Source: Mycobacterium attenuatum
GTDB taxonomy: Bacteria > Actinomycetota > Actinomycetes > Mycobacteriales > Mycobacteriaceae
Reading direction: 5' to 3'
NCBI RefSeq assembly: GCF_900566085.1
Contig: NZ_UPHT01000047.1
Span: forward strand, 1-64,000
DNA length: 64,000 nucleotides
Shown one piece after another: positions 1 through 9,963 of this stretch. The number at the start of each line of letters is the position of its first letter. Position 1 is the first letter of the stretch. The notes beneath the pieces are model-generated. The model saw only the letters and a program-made list of their open reading frames with translations. It was not told where the DNA came from and did no database searches. Position numbers and translations under genes: made by a program.

Positions 1-2
1 CC

Positions 3-113
3 CACACCCAAGCCGTCCCCGCCGTGGCCCGCCCACGCCCCCACATCCTGTAGGCCATGCTGCGCGACCACCGGGCCTACCAACCCACCGCGCCTAACGC
101 CGCGGCGGCTTGA
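3..113 (+). pseudogene. IS110-family transposase C-terminal remnant
   Basis: The reading frame entering from the window edge gives HTQAVPAVARPRPHIL, an in-frame TAG at 51-53, then AMLRDHRAYQPT and a terminal TGA at 111-113. This is the usual carboxy end of IS110/IS116-type transposases (HTQALIALARRR..LWAMLRD..Y). The internal stop and the lack of further sequence make it a decayed copy. The element body lies outside the window. Confidence 0.7.
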
Positions 114-198
114 CAACTTCATTGAGAATCTCCTCGTTGAGTAACGCTGTTACAGCCGGTACGGTAACCTTGTTACCGGGCGAGGGCAAGGGTTGCGG

Positions 199-801
199 AT
201 GGCTAGTGCCGAAGTGGTGGCCGGCGTCGCGGAGCGCCGGCCCGACCGCATTCTCGATCCCATCCTGGAAGTGGTCGTCGACATCCTCGAGACCGGGGGT
301 TATGAAGCCGTGCAGCTGCGGGAGGTCGCCCGGCGCGCGCGGACCTCGCTGGCCACCATCTACAAGCGGTATCCCACCCGAGACGCGCTGATCCTGACGG
401 CGCTCGAGCGCTGGATGGACGAGAACCGCTACGCCGGTTTGGCCACGCAGCAACCCGGACCGGACGAATCCATCTACGACGGCCTGATGCGCGTGTTCCG
501 GACAATCTTCGAACCCTGGGAGCATCACCCGGACATGCTGCGGGCCTATTACCGCGCGCGGTCCGCCCCCGGTGGTCAGCGGCTGGTGAGCCGGGGAGTC
601 GACGCCGTCGTGCCCGCCGCGATGGCCGTGCTCGAAGGTGCCGACCCCAACCTCGTCGAAGACCTGCCCTCGATCGTGTCCAACCTGGCCTACGGCCTGG
701 TGGCGCGGTTCACCGCCGGCGAGATCGCGATCACCGAGATCTTGCCGACCCTGGACCGCGCATTGTTCCGTTTGACTGCGGGCCGCGAGCGTCGGCGCTG
801 A
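199..801 (+). CDS. TetR/AcrR-family transcriptional regulator
   Basis: A 200-residue regulator. The N-terminal helix-turn-helix covers about residues 16-62 and contains the typical stretch GGYEAVQLREVARRARTS followed by LATIYKRYPTRDALI. The C-terminal ligand domain resembles the KstR-type C-terminal domain, by impression only. I chose ATG at 199; an in-frame TTG at 193 is the alternative. It lies 63 bp upstream of a CitE-like lyase on the same strand, so it may regulate that gene, which is inference. The ligand is unknown. Confidence 0.85.
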   Translation: MASAEVVAGVAERRPDRILDPILEVVVDILETGGYEAVQLREVARRARTSLATIYKRYPTRDALILTALERWMDENRYAGLATQQPGPDESIYDGLMRVFRTIFEPWEHHPDMLRAYYRARSAPGGQRLVSRGVDAVVPAAMAVLEGADPNLVEDLPSIVSNLAYGLVARFTAGEIAITEILPTLDRALFRLTAGRERRR

Positions 802-864
802 CGCCGGTCGACAAAGCCGGTGCCGATGCCGCTACGGTTTAGGGAACACGAGCGAACTCACGGA

Positions 865-1806
865 ATGAAGATGACGACAGATCACCAAATGTATGACCAT
901 GTGGACGGCGCCGAGACCGATCCCGATGACATCGGTTCCCGCATCGATCCCGTTCTAGCCCGAAGCTGGCTGTTGGTCAACGGCGCGCACGTCGAGCGAT
1001 TCCAGTCCGCGGCGCACTCTCGCGCCGACATCGTCGTCCTCGACATCGAGGATGCCGTGGCGCCCAAAGACAAGCCGACCGCCCGCGACAATGTCGTACG
1101 CTGGCTGGGCGCCGGAAACGGCGACTGGGTTCGCATCAACGGCTTCGGCACCCCGTGGTGGGCGGACGACATCGCGGCTTTGGCCGCAACCTCGGTTGGC
1201 GGCGTCATGCTGGCGATGGTGGAATCGGTGGACCATGTCACCGAGACGGCGCTGCGACTGCCGAACGTGCCGATCGTGGCGCTGGTCGAAACGGCCCGGG
1301 GCCTGGAGCGCATCACCGAAATCGCGGCGGCCAAAGGCGCTTTCAGGCTGGCCTTCGGCATCGGTGATTTTCGCCGCGACACCGGTTTTGGCGAAGAGCC
1401 GACCACCCTGGCCTACGCGCGGTCCCGATTCACCATCGCCGCCAAGGCGGCCAACCTGCCCAGCGCCATCGACGGACCGACCATCGGCACCAACCCACTC
1501 AAGCTCATCGAGGCCACCGCCGTCTCCGTCGAATTCGGCATGACCGGCAAGATCTGCCTGTCGCCCGAACAATGTGCCGTGGTGAACGAGGGATTGTCCC
1601 CGTCGCAGGACGAAATCGGCTGGGCCAAAGAGTTTTTCGTCGAATTCCAGCGCGACGGGGGAGAGATCCGCAACGGCTCCGACCTGCCGCGCATTGCTCG
1701 GGCCACCAAGATCCTCGATTTGGCCCGCGCCTACGGCATCGAAGTGTCGGAGTTCGAGGACGAACGGGTGCACATGCCCGCCCCGACAGACACTTATCAC
1801 TATTAG
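865..1806 (+). CDS. CitE-like CoA ester lyase (HpcH/HpaI aldolase family)
   Basis: A 313-residue TIM-barrel protein of the HpcH/HpaI-CitE superfamily, whose members cleave or form C-C bonds in acyl-CoA esters such as malyl- or citramalyl-CoA. Visible family motifs are VVLDIEDAV at about residues 57-65, WVRINGFGTPWW, the metal-binding glutamate in ALVETARGLERI and the aspartate in FGIGDFRRDTG. From memory it matches M. tuberculosis Rv3075c. Start ATG at 865; ATG at 871 and an upstream in-frame start at 820 are possible. Substrate unknown. Confidence 0.85.
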   Translation: MKMTTDHQMYDHVDGAETDPDDIGSRIDPVLARSWLLVNGAHVERFQSAAHSRADIVVLDIEDAVAPKDKPTARDNVVRWLGAGNGDWVRINGFGTPWWADDIAALAATSVGGVMLAMVESVDHVTETALRLPNVPIVALVETARGLERITEIAAAKGAFRLAFGIGDFRRDTGFGEEPTTLAYARSRFTIAAKAANLPSAIDGPTIGTNPLKLIEATAVSVEFGMTGKICLSPEQCAVVNEGLSPSQDEIGWAKEFFVEFQRDGGEIRNGSDLPRIARATKILDLARAYGIEVSEFEDERVHMPAPTDTYHY

Positions 1807-2057
1807 GCTGCGTGCCGCGCGAGCGCTATTCCGATGCGGACCTCGACGTCGCTGACCGTGATCGGCGCTCTGCGCGGTGGGGCGCCGGACCGGTATCGCT
1901 TGCCCGTCGGGGTGGTGAATTCGGCTGTGTGCGTGTGGTTTCCGTCGCTTGTTGTGACCTGCCAAGCGGCCGCCGATTTGACTTTCTCCAGCTCGGCGAT
2001 GCGCTCGGTCAAGGCCGTTTGGTCGGCACTGGAATCGATTCTCACTACATCGAACAT
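1803..2057 (-). pseudogene. Internally deleted DUF222/HNH (13E12-type) protein remnant
   Basis: An 84-codon frame begins MFDVVRIDSSADQTALTERI, an N-terminus typical of mycobacterial DUF222 (13E12 repeat) HNH proteins. It jumps directly after KVKSAAA to a C-terminal tail WQVTTSDGNHTHTAEFTTPT...YRSGAPP. These proteins are normally above 400 residues, so the DUF222 core and HNH nuclease appear to be lost by an in-frame deletion. Recalled synteny places Rv3074, a protein of this family, exactly here and in the opposite orientation to its neighbours. The frame is still open, so a short product is possible. Confidence 0.6.
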
Positions 2058-2154
2058 ATGTGCGATACCAGCATGGCCGCCCCAACCGTGAGGTTCCGGC
2101 GTAGCGTTGGTCCTGCTGACACCGGTGCTGATGACGCTCATAGAGAGGCTGATC

Positions 2155-2522
2155 ATGAGGCTTGCACTCACGGTCGCGGTATCGCTGGCGGCCCTGCCGC
2201 TGCTGACCGCCCGGTGGCCAGCCCAGTGGTCGTCTCGATTTCCCATGCCGACCCGCTGAGCACCGAGGATTCCTACTTCACAAAGTGGCTCTCGGAGAAC
2301 GGGGTCAACTATCAGGGCCGGGTGTCATTGCAGACGATGATCGCCGATGCCCACACCACCTGCGCGATGCTGGACCAAAGCCCCACCCCGCAGACGTACC
2401 AGGCCGCAGTCAGCAGACTCGTCGGCGGACCCGGAAACTTCACCCAGCAGGAGGCGAAGTCGACGGTGCTCGCCGCCGTCAACAGCTACTGCAGCCAGCA
2501 CGGCAATCTGCTCTATCACTGA
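2155..2522 (+). pseudogene. Frameshifted secreted DUF732 protein
   Basis: ATG at 2155 opens a clean signal peptide (MRLALTVAVSLAALPLLTA), but that frame stops early. The mature part is in the next frame: ADPLSTEDSYFTKWLSENGV ... CAMLDQ ... FTQQEAKSTVLAAVNSYC, a DUF732 domain with its paired cysteines. The frames would join if one base were restored in the C-run around 2208-2213. It is either a genuine frameshift or a sequencing error. DUF732 proteins are small exported mycobacterial proteins of unknown function. Confidence 0.65.
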
Positions 2523-2526
2523 GTCC

Positions 2527-2883
2527 ATGGTCGCCAAGCGCCAGGTGCGAGTAACGCGGATCTATGACGACCCCGGTCCCGACGACGGCCAACGCATCCT
2601 GGTCGACGGCATCTGGCCGCGGGGTATCCGCAAAGACGACCCGCGGGTGGGTATGTGGCGCAAGGACGTCGCTCCGTCGAAGGAATTGCGTGAGTGGTAC
2701 CACCACCGGCGCGAGCGGTTCGACGAGTTCGAGGCGCGCTACCAAGCGGAGCTGTCGGGCAGCCCGGCACTCGCGGAACTGCGGAAGCTCGCCAAGAGCG
2801 GGCACATTACTTTGGTCACCGCGACTCGCGAAGTCGACGGCAGTCACGCAGCTGTCTTGGCGAAGCTGCTCAAGGGCAGCTGA
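2527..2883 (+). CDS. DUF488 family protein
   Basis: A 118-residue DUF488 protein with the family signatures RIYDDP, DGQRILVDGIWPRGI and a conserved W-R-K-D-V-A-P-S segment, ending with LVTATREVDGSHAAVL. Start ATG at 2527 lies 4 bp after the preceding DUF732 frame. The LLM oxidoreductase follows after 21 bp on the same strand. It matches recalled Rv3073c in length and context. Members are proposed to have enzymatic or nucleic-acid related roles, but none is established here. Confidence 0.88.
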   Translation: MVAKRQVRVTRIYDDPGPDDGQRILVDGIWPRGIRKDDPRVGMWRKDVAPSKELREWYHHRRERFDEFEARYQAELSGSPALAELRKLAKSGHITLVTATREVDGSHAAVLAKLLKGS

Positions 2884-2904
2884 GCCGCATGAGACGATCG
2901 TCGG

Positions 2905-3798
2905 ATGCGGCTGGGATTGCACGCGCTGGGAATCGGTTCCGGCGCTGACCGCACGGTGATCGACGCCGTCGCATCGGCGGCCGACAACGCCGGTTTCGCT
3001 ACCTTGTGGGCCGGCGAACATGTGGTGATGGTGGACCGGCCGCAGTCCCGGTATCCCTACTCCGACGACGGCGTCATCGCGGTTTCGGCCCAGGCCGATT
3101 GGCTGGACCCGATGATCGGTCTGTCGTTTGCGGCCGCCGCCTCGTCGCGGATCGCGATCGCGACCGGGGTATTGCTGCTGCCTGAACACAACCCGGTCGT
3201 GGTGGCAAAACAGGGGGCGAGCCTGGATCGGCTGAGCGGCGGCCGACTGACACTGGGCGTCGGCGTCGGATGGTTGAAAGAGGAGTTTGAAGCGCTCGGG
3301 GTGCCCTTCGAGCGTCGCGCGGCGCGCACCGCCGAATATGTCGCCGCCATCCGCGCGTTGTGGCGCGACGATGTCGCGTCGTTCGACGGAGACTTCGTTG
3401 CGTTCGACTGCGTCCGGGTCAACCCCAAGCCGGTGCGCGATCGCCGCATCCCGATAGTGGTCGGAGGCAACAGCGACGCCGCGATGCGGCGAGTCGCGGC
3501 CTGGGCGGACGGCTGGTACGGGTTCAATCTTGACGGCATTGACGCGGTGCGCGAACGGGTCGCCGCGCTCGAGCAGTTGTGTGGCGAATCGGGCCGCGAC
3601 CGCGATGGGCTGTCCCTGGCCGTTGCCCTGCGCTGCCCCCACGTCGACGACGTCGAGGCCCTGGCCGAGCTGGGCGTCGACGAGCTGGTGCTGGTCCAGG
3701 CGCCGCCGGCGGATGCAGGTGCGGTAGCCGACTGGGTTTCGGCGCTGGCCGACAAATGGCTGTCCGCAACCGATGCGGTAGGTAGGCTGACACGTTGA
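2905..3798 (+). CDS. LLM-class F420-dependent oxidoreductase
   Basis: A 297-residue luciferase-like TIM barrel. Diagnostic segments are the N-terminal MRLGLHALGIG, FATLWAGEHVV near residue 35, IAIATGVLLLPEHNPVVVAK, LSGGRLTLGVGVGWLKEEFE and IPIVVGGNSDAAMRR with a following GWYGF. This matches the mycobacterial F420-dependent subfamily, which uses reduced F420 as hydride donor. Substrate cannot be inferred. It sits one base upstream of the acyltransferase gene, so co-transcription is likely. The H37Rv counterpart I recall (Rv3072c) is shorter. Confidence 0.85.
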   Translation: MRLGLHALGIGSGADRTVIDAVASAADNAGFATLWAGEHVVMVDRPQSRYPYSDDGVIAVSAQADWLDPMIGLSFAAAASSRIAIATGVLLLPEHNPVVVAKQGASLDRLSGGRLTLGVGVGWLKEEFEALGVPFERRAARTAEYVAAIRALWRDDVASFDGDFVAFDCVRVNPKPVRDRRIPIVVGGNSDAAMRRVAAWADGWYGFNLDGIDAVRERVAALEQLCGESGRDRDGLSLAVALRCPHVDDVEALAELGVDELVLVQAPPADAGAVADWVSALADKWLSATDAVGRLTR

Positions 3799-3799
3799 C

Positions 3800-4423
3800 A
3801 TGAGCGAAGCCGACGCGCTTTTCCCGCGCCAACTGAACGATCTCACCGATGAGGTCCGCGACGTCCCACCGCCGCCCACCCCGGCGGTGCCCTCACCCTA
3901 CGCTTTTCGGCTCGCCGACCCGGATACCGACGCCGAAATGATCGCTGAGTGGATGAGCCGGCCGCACCTGGCCAGAGCGTGGGAATGCGTGTGGCCGGCC
4001 TCGAAGTGGCAGCGTTACCTGCGGGCCCAACTCGAAGGCAACTACTCGCGGCCGTTCGTCGGAAGCTTGGATGGGCAATATCATGGGTACCTCGAATTAT
4101 ACCGGGCCGCAAAGGATTTGATCTCGACGCTGTACGAATCAGATCCCTTCGATCTGGGTATCCACGCAGCCACGGCCGATCCGAACATCATCACCCTCGG
4201 GGTGGCCCAGCTCTTGCTGCCACACTTCGTGGCCAGCGTGCTCAATGCCGAACCGCAATGTCGCCGAATCATTTTCGACCCAGACTATCGAAGCAAAGGG
4301 ATACGCCATTTCTGTCACAATGGTGGGTGCGTCTTCCTCGGCGAACACGAGCTGGCGGATCGGCGCGTGGCCCTCTATGTGCTGCCGCGCACGCTCGACG
4401 ACGTGCCGGCCCTGCGGCAGTGA
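3800..4423 (+). CDS. MbtK/IucA-type GNAT N-acyltransferase
   Basis: A 207-residue GNAT protein closely resembling MbtK (Rv1347c), the mycobactin lysine N6-acyltransferase. Shared segments are AEMIAEWMSRPHLARAWE, WPASKWQRYLRAQLEGNYS, GYLELYRAAKDLIS, DPFDLGIHAA, CRRIIFDPDYRS and GCVFLGEHE. ATG at 3800 follows the LLM stop by one base. The canonical mbtK lies elsewhere in mycobacterial genomes, so this may be a paralogue or the relocated gene. The local partners give no siderophore context. It is convergent with the DUF190 gene, 5 bp apart. Confidence 0.82.
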   Translation: MSEADALFPRQLNDLTDEVRDVPPPPTPAVPSPYAFRLADPDTDAEMIAEWMSRPHLARAWECVWPASKWQRYLRAQLEGNYSRPFVGSLDGQYHGYLELYRAAKDLISTLYESDPFDLGIHAATADPNIITLGVAQLLLPHFVASVLNAEPQCRRIIFDPDYRSKGIRHFCHNGGCVFLGEHELADRRVALYVLPRTLDDVPALRQ

Positions 4424-4428
4424 CGACG

Positions 4429-5523
4429 TCAGTAGTCGTATTGTGCGAGCGGCGTTTCGGCCGGGCGTGCTGACCCGGTCAAAGACATTGCCGCGGGAAC
4501 CATCTCGCTGGTGACCAGCCCGTGGCGGGCGGTCAGTTCGTCGACGATATCGAAGCCGCGGGCGATGGCCTCCGGAGTATCGACGATTATGGTAGTCGCC
4601 GGTACCTTGCGTGTGAGCTGAAAAAGCTTGTCCCCGTGCGGTTTATGGTCTCCGTGAAAACCCCAGACACCACGCAGCGCGGTCGCGCCTCGCGCGGTCT
4701 GCGACTGCATCAATCGGTGCACCAGCGCGCGGTGGATCGGCAGGCCCTCATGGTGGGTCGCCTCGGCGGTGTGCACCATCAGCTTCTGCCACAGGTTGCG
4801 TCCCTGGTAGTCGGTCGGCGGCAGCTGTTGCGGGCGGGCCAACTGCTCGCCGTCGCGTTTGCACAGCCGTACCCGTTCGACGGTCAGCAGCGGGTTGGGC
4901 ACGAGGCCGGCGAGGTCGACAGCGGCGGCCGACACCTGTGGAACCGAACCGATGGCGATGATCATCAACGGAACGTTGACGTTGCGGCCGAAGAAGCGCG
5001 CCCGGAAACGTTCGCCGTATGCCGTGCCGTCGACACCGAGAAGCACTGTGGCGCCTGCGAATCCGTGCCGATACAGCAGTTCGCAAACGGCGTAGCCGGC
5101 AGCGGTTCCGCCGACCCGCACCTGACGGCCTACGTAGACGGTGAGCTTGGCGGCATCGCCGTTGTGGTTTGCCAGCTCACCCAGCGCGTCGGCGCCGCTG
5201 TGTCGGGTGACCAACCGGGCGCGTTCCAGCGTCACCAAGCCGCGGTCGGTTATCGCCGTCACCTCGTCGACCACACTGCGGATCTTTGAAGCGATGTCGA
5301 CGGCGACGATGGTGACCGGAGGATCCTCGGACAGGCTCAGTGTTCGATCGCAGCGCAGCTCGTGCTTGGGTCCAAAGCCCGTGGTACCACGCATCATCAC
5401 GCTCGTCGCGACGCCGTGCTCGCCGAACAGATCCAGCATCGCGTCGGCCAGAAACCGCTTGGTGCCGACCGCGCGCTGCCGCTCGCCGAAATAAGCGGTC
5501 AACTTCAGGCTTTGCGCACTCAT
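4429..5523 (-). CDS. DUF190 domain protein of the CrcB operon
   Basis: A 364-residue protein with two DUF190 repeats. The first begins LKLTAYFGERQ and contains MMRGTTGFGPKHELR; the second begins near residue 125 (KLTVYVGRQVR) and a third-like segment contains LRGVWGFHGDHKPHGDKL. This is the P-II-like fold often found next to CrcB. The ATG at 5523 overlaps the crcB2 stop codon in an ATGA junction, so translation is coupled. It matches recalled Rv3071. The function is unknown; an accessory role in fluoride export is inference from the operon. Confidence 0.88.
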   Translation of the reverse strand: MSAQSLKLTAYFGERQRAVGTKRFLADAMLDLFGEHGVATSVMMRGTTGFGPKHELRCDRTLSLSEDPPVTIVAVDIASKIRSVVDEVTAITDRGLVTLERARLVTRHSGADALGELANHNGDAAKLTVYVGRQVRVGGTAAGYAVCELLYRHGFAGATVLLGVDGTAYGERFRARFFGRNVNVPLMIIAIGSVPQVSAAAVDLAGLVPNPLLTVERVRLCKRDGEQLARPQQLPPTDYQGRNLWQKLMVHTAEATHHEGLPIHRALVHRLMQSQTARGATALRGVWGFHGDHKPHGDKLFQLTRKVPATTIIVDTPEAIARGFDIVDELTARHGLVTSEMVPAAMSLTGSARPAETPLAQYDY

Positions 5524-5888
5524 ATCTGCTCCGCAATCCATTGGCCCAGCAGCGCTGCGGTCAGGCCGAGTATGACGCTGACGGCGATATTGGCCAATGC
5601 CGCCCGCAGCTGGCGGTCCTCACTGAGCCGTTGAGTTTCCAGCATCCAGGTGGAGAAGGTGGTGTAGGCGCCGACGAACGCCGTTCCGGCAAGCAGCGCA
5701 ACGTCTTTGGGTAACGTCAGGCCGCCGAGAAACCCCAGCAACGCGGCACCGCTGATGTTCACCGCCAGCGTGCCGTAGGGAAATGCCCGCGCCGTCCGGC
5801 GGGCGACGGCGCGGTCCACCAAGAAACGCGACACCGACCCGATGCCCCCGATGACCATCACGCCCAGCCAGACGGCTACCGAGATCAT
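5520..5888 (-). CDS. crcB2: Fluoride exporter subunit CrcB/Fluc (second copy)
   Basis: A 122-residue four-helix membrane protein of the CrcB/Fluc family that exports fluoride as a dual-topology channel. Signatures are [32 protein letters not shown] and [17 protein letters not shown], which includes the conserved Phe/Thr fluoride-path residues. The gene begins with an ATGA overlap with crcB1 and ends with an ATGA overlap with the DUF190 gene. Paired, non-identical CrcB genes usually form heterodimers. Corresponds to recalled Rv3070. Confidence 0.92.
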   Translation of the reverse strand: MISVAVWLGVMVIGGIGSVSRFLVDRAVARRTARAFPYGTLAVNISGAALLGFLGGLTLPKDVALLAGTAFVGAYTTFSTWMLETQRLSEDRQLRAALANIAVSVILGLTAALLGQWIAEQI

Positions 5889-6283
5889 CCGCGCACCCGC
5901 ACCCGGCGCACCACGACCGTCGCCAGCTGCACCGCCACCAACCCGAGCACGATGCTGACGACGGTGTAGACGACGGCCAGCACCCAATGGCCGTGTTCGA
6001 GCATCCTGATGGTCTCGACCTGCATCGTTGAAAACGTGGTGAGGCCACCGCATAAACCGGTGCCCAGCAGCGGCCGCCGATAGCTGGACAATGGCAGCCG
6101 TTCCAGCAGCCGGGTGGTGAAGTAACCCACCAGGAATGCCCCGACGATGTTGACGGTGAAGGTCGGCCACGGCCACTGGGCCGGGTCGGGGGCCGTAAGC
6201 GTGGCCAACGCCGCACGTGCCAGTGCGCCGAGTGCTCCGCCGGCGAAAATCGCGGCCAATTCCCGGTAGTCGTGGCGTGCCAC
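5885..6283 (-). CDS. crcB1: Fluoride exporter subunit CrcB/Fluc (first copy)
   Basis: A 132-residue CrcB protein starting at GTG 6283 ([19 protein letters not shown]), a start that reproduces the recalled length of Rv3069. Motifs are [29 protein letters not shown] and [19 protein letters not shown], typical of Fluc helices 1, 2 and 3. It is the first gene of the crcB1-crcB2-DUF190 operon and is divergent from pgmA across about 90 bp. I looked for the conserved fluoride riboswitch core in that gap and did not see it. Confidence 0.9.
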   Translation of the reverse strand: MARHDYRELAAIFAGGALGALARAALATLTAPDPAQWPWPTFTVNIVGAFLVGYFTTRLLERLPLSSYRRPLLGTGLCGGLTTFSTMQVETIRMLEHGHWVLAVVYTVVSIVLGLVAVQLATVVVRRVRVRG

Positions 6284-6374
6284 TGGTCGAGTCCTTCCGG
6301 TGTGCCCATGGTGCGCTTCGCAGCGTAAAGCCTGGCAGTCCGCGGGCAATGGCGCTATGGGCAGAATTGGTGGC

Positions 6375-8021
<1,647 letters not shown>

Positions 8022-8086
8022 CTGTCGTGGCCTGGGACTTTGAACGGTTCCCGGCGGTGGTGTAGCTTCGATGGGCACGACATCTC

Positions 8087-8159
8087 GGGGCTATGGCGCA
8101 GCTGGTAGCGCACCACACTGGCAGTGTGGGGGTCAGGGGTTCGAGTCCCCTTAGCTCCA
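8087..8159 (+). tRNA. tRNA-Ala(GGC)
   Basis: A 73-nt cloverleaf. The acceptor stem GGGGCTA pairs with TAGCTCC and leaves discriminator A at 8159. The anticodon stem CCACA/TGTGG encloses loop CTGGCAG, giving anticodon GGC that reads GCC alanine codons. The T-arm contains GGTTCGAGTCC. The 3' CCA is not encoded (ACCG follows). A rho-independent hairpin starts 8 bp downstream. Confidence 0.95.
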
Positions 8160-8166
8160 CCGGAGA

Positions 8167-8196
8167 AACCCGAGGCCATTAGCCTCGGGTTCTTTC
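8167..8196 (+). terminator. Intrinsic terminator after tRNA-Ala
   Basis: A 10-bp perfect stem, AACCCGAGGC at 8167-8176 and GCCTCGGGTT at 8182-8191, has a 5-nt loop and is followed by TCTTTCT. It lies directly behind the tRNA gene on the same strand. Confidence 0.85.
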
Positions 8197-8398
8197 TGCC
8201 GGGTCGGGTCCGGCGCGTTTGCTCCTGAGTCTGTCCTCCCGCTGGCCCACGGCACGGCCGGCGCGGCGGTCGTCAGATCGCGCGCCCAGGCAACCGCCTG
8301 AGTCATAGGCAAGAATGTCCGTGCTGGTCGGCTGCGCAAGCACGTGGTTAGGCTGCAACCCGGTAGTACCGGACTGGCAGGCGAGGGGGTCACCCCGC

Positions 8399-9532
8399 AT
8401 GACGAAGCGCGAGCCCAGCCGAACGCGCCAACATTCGCGACTGATGCGGATAGCGGTGGTCACCGGCACGCGTGTGGTGATCGGAAGCGTCGTGCTGGCG
8501 GTGGCCCTATCTGGCTGCCGGGGTCAGACTTCGACAGCGCGTTCTACGCCGGCCGCGCCGTCGACGAGCGGGCGGGGTCCCGCCGGGCAAGGCCCGTACA
8601 CGGTGGCTGCCACCGTGGCCGTCGAAGGCGGCGCGTTCGGCCTGGCGGTGGACCCGGGTACCCACACCGTCTATGTCGCCAGTGCCGGCAACACTGTGTC
8701 GGTGATCGATGGGGCCACGCGCACCGTGACCGCCACCGTGCCCGTCGGCAAGGGGCCGGTCGACCTGGCGGTGGACCCGAGCACCCATACCGTCTACGTT
8801 GCCAGCGCCGACAACACTGTGTCGGTGATCGATGGGGCCACGCGCACCGTGACCGCCACCGTGCCCGTCGGCGAAGGCCCGGTCGACCTGGCGGTGGACC
8901 CGAGCACACACACGGTCTACGTCACCACCGGACGCGGCTGCGCCAACGCCGGGTTCTGTTACGGCGACGGCACGATTTCGGTGATCGACGGGACGACCCG
9001 CGCCGTCGCCGGCACCGTATCCCTGAGAAGCGACACAACCGGCTTGGAGGTGGACCCGGACACCCATACCGTCTACGTCAGCACGCTCGGCGGTGTGTCG
9101 GTGATCGACGGGGCGACGCGCACCGTGACCGCCACCGTGCCTGTCGAAGGCCCCCACCCGGGCAACCTGGCGGTGGACCCGGCGTCGCACACCATCTACG
9201 TCACCGCGGGCGACGGCGTGTCGGTGATCGACGGGGCGACGCGCACCGTCATCGCCACCGTGCCCTTGCACGTCGCGAGCGCCCATCCTTACGACCTGGC
9301 GGTGGACCCGAGCACCCACACCGTTTATGTCACGTACGACTACAACGACACGATGTCGGTGATCGACGGCGCCGCACGCACGGTCACCGCCACCGTGCCC
9401 TTCCCCAGCGGCAGGGAAACAACGCACCTGCTGGCGGTGGACCCGGGCAACCACACCGTCTACGTCACCAGCCCCGTCTACGGCACGAACCAAGGCAACG
9501 GCACGGTGTTGGTCATCGAACGCCGATCGTAG
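8399..9532 (+). CDS. YVTN/YncE-like seven-bladed beta-propeller lipoprotein (copy 1)
   Basis: An exported lipoprotein: an Arg-rich N-region, a hydrophobic core VVIGSVVLAVALSGC with lipobox LSGC, a Pro/Ser/Thr linker, then seven repeats of about 41-43 residues built around AVDPxTHTVYV and SVIDGATRTVTATVPV. That predicts one seven-bladed propeller of the YncE/YVTN type at the cell surface, probably for protein or ligand binding. ATG 8399 has GAGGGGG about 9 bp upstream; ATG 8315 and ATG 8444 (shorter signal peptide) are alternatives. A paralogue lies at 11161. Confidence 0.8.
   Translation: MTKREPSRTRQHSRLMRIAVVTGTRVVIGSVVLAVALSGCRGQTSTARSTPAAPSTSGRGPAGQGPYTVAATVAVEGGAFGLAVDPGTHTVYVASAGNTVSVIDGATRTVTATVPVGKGPVDLAVDPSTHTVYVASADNTVSVIDGATRTVTATVPVGEGPVDLAVDPSTHTVYVTTGRGCANAGFCYGDGTISVIDGTTRAVAGTVSLRSDTTGLEVDPDTHTVYVSTLGGVSVIDGATRTVTATVPVEGPHPGNLAVDPASHTIYVTAGDGVSVIDGATRTVIATVPLHVASAHPYDLAVDPSTHTVYVTYDYNDTMSVIDGAARTVTATVPFPSGRETTHLLAVDPGNHTVYVTSPVYGTNQGNGTVLVIERRS
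8689..8872 (+). repeat. Near-identical tandem DNA repeats inside the propeller gene
   Basis: A 61-bp block at 8689-8749 recurs identically at 8812-8872, an offset of 123 bp (one blade). Codon-level identity is far above what blade conservation requires, indicating recent duplication or gene conversion. Confidence 0.85.
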
Positions 9533-9543
9533 TTTGTCGCGCG

Positions 9544-9942
9544 TCCGAGCACGGCGTGGTCGACCGACCGAAACGAGCCGACCGAGACGCTTGGGCAGGC
9601 AGGGGACGACCCGAACGGATACACCAGCGCCAAGTCTCGCAGAAGCTACGCCGGCACCTCGGCCCTGACCATCGTGTCGGGCCAGGAACACGCCGCGTGG
9701 CCCGCCATGTGCGCAACCGCCGCCTCTACGACGCGGTTGACCCATGGGCCATTTGCGCACTCACCAACAGCCCCGGCGGACGAACCTTCTACGACCAACA
9801 CCGCGATGCCGAACAAACCCACCACCAAGCTCTACGCGCCCTGGGCAACCGCCTCGTGGGCATACTGCACGGCCGCCTCCGCCAGCAGCAGCCCTACAAC
9901 GAGCACACCGCCTGGGCCCACCGCACAACCGCTGCGGCTTGA
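9544..9942 (+). pseudogene. IS110-family transposase C-terminal remnant (second)
   Basis: The last about 85 codons read NRRLYDAVDPWAICALTNSP, FYDQHRDAEQTHHQALRALG and NRLVGILHGRL followed by EHTAWAH, ending with TGA at 9940-9942. This is the C-terminal helix-rich region of IS110-type transposases. Upstream, another frame gives SYAGTSALTIVSGQEHAAWP, which must frameshift near 9700 to join. The N-terminal catalytic part is absent. Both this and the remnant at the window start end in the same GCGGCTTGACA sequence. Confidence 0.75.
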
Positions 9943-9963
9943 CAGCCTACGAACCTGGGATGT

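Noticed and set aside
955..2085. Long minus-strand frame opposite the CitE-like lyase gene
   Set aside because: Antisense shadow of a GC-rich gene; its translation has no domain and is Arg/Gly-biased.
6284..6374. Possible fluoride riboswitch upstream of crcB1
   Set aside because: The conserved crcB riboswitch core and pseudoknot sequence are not visible in the 90-bp gap to pgmA.
8507..9760. Long minus-strand frame opposite the propeller lipoprotein
   Set aside because: Repetitive Val-Asp-His translation is the mirror of the repeated blades, not an independent gene.
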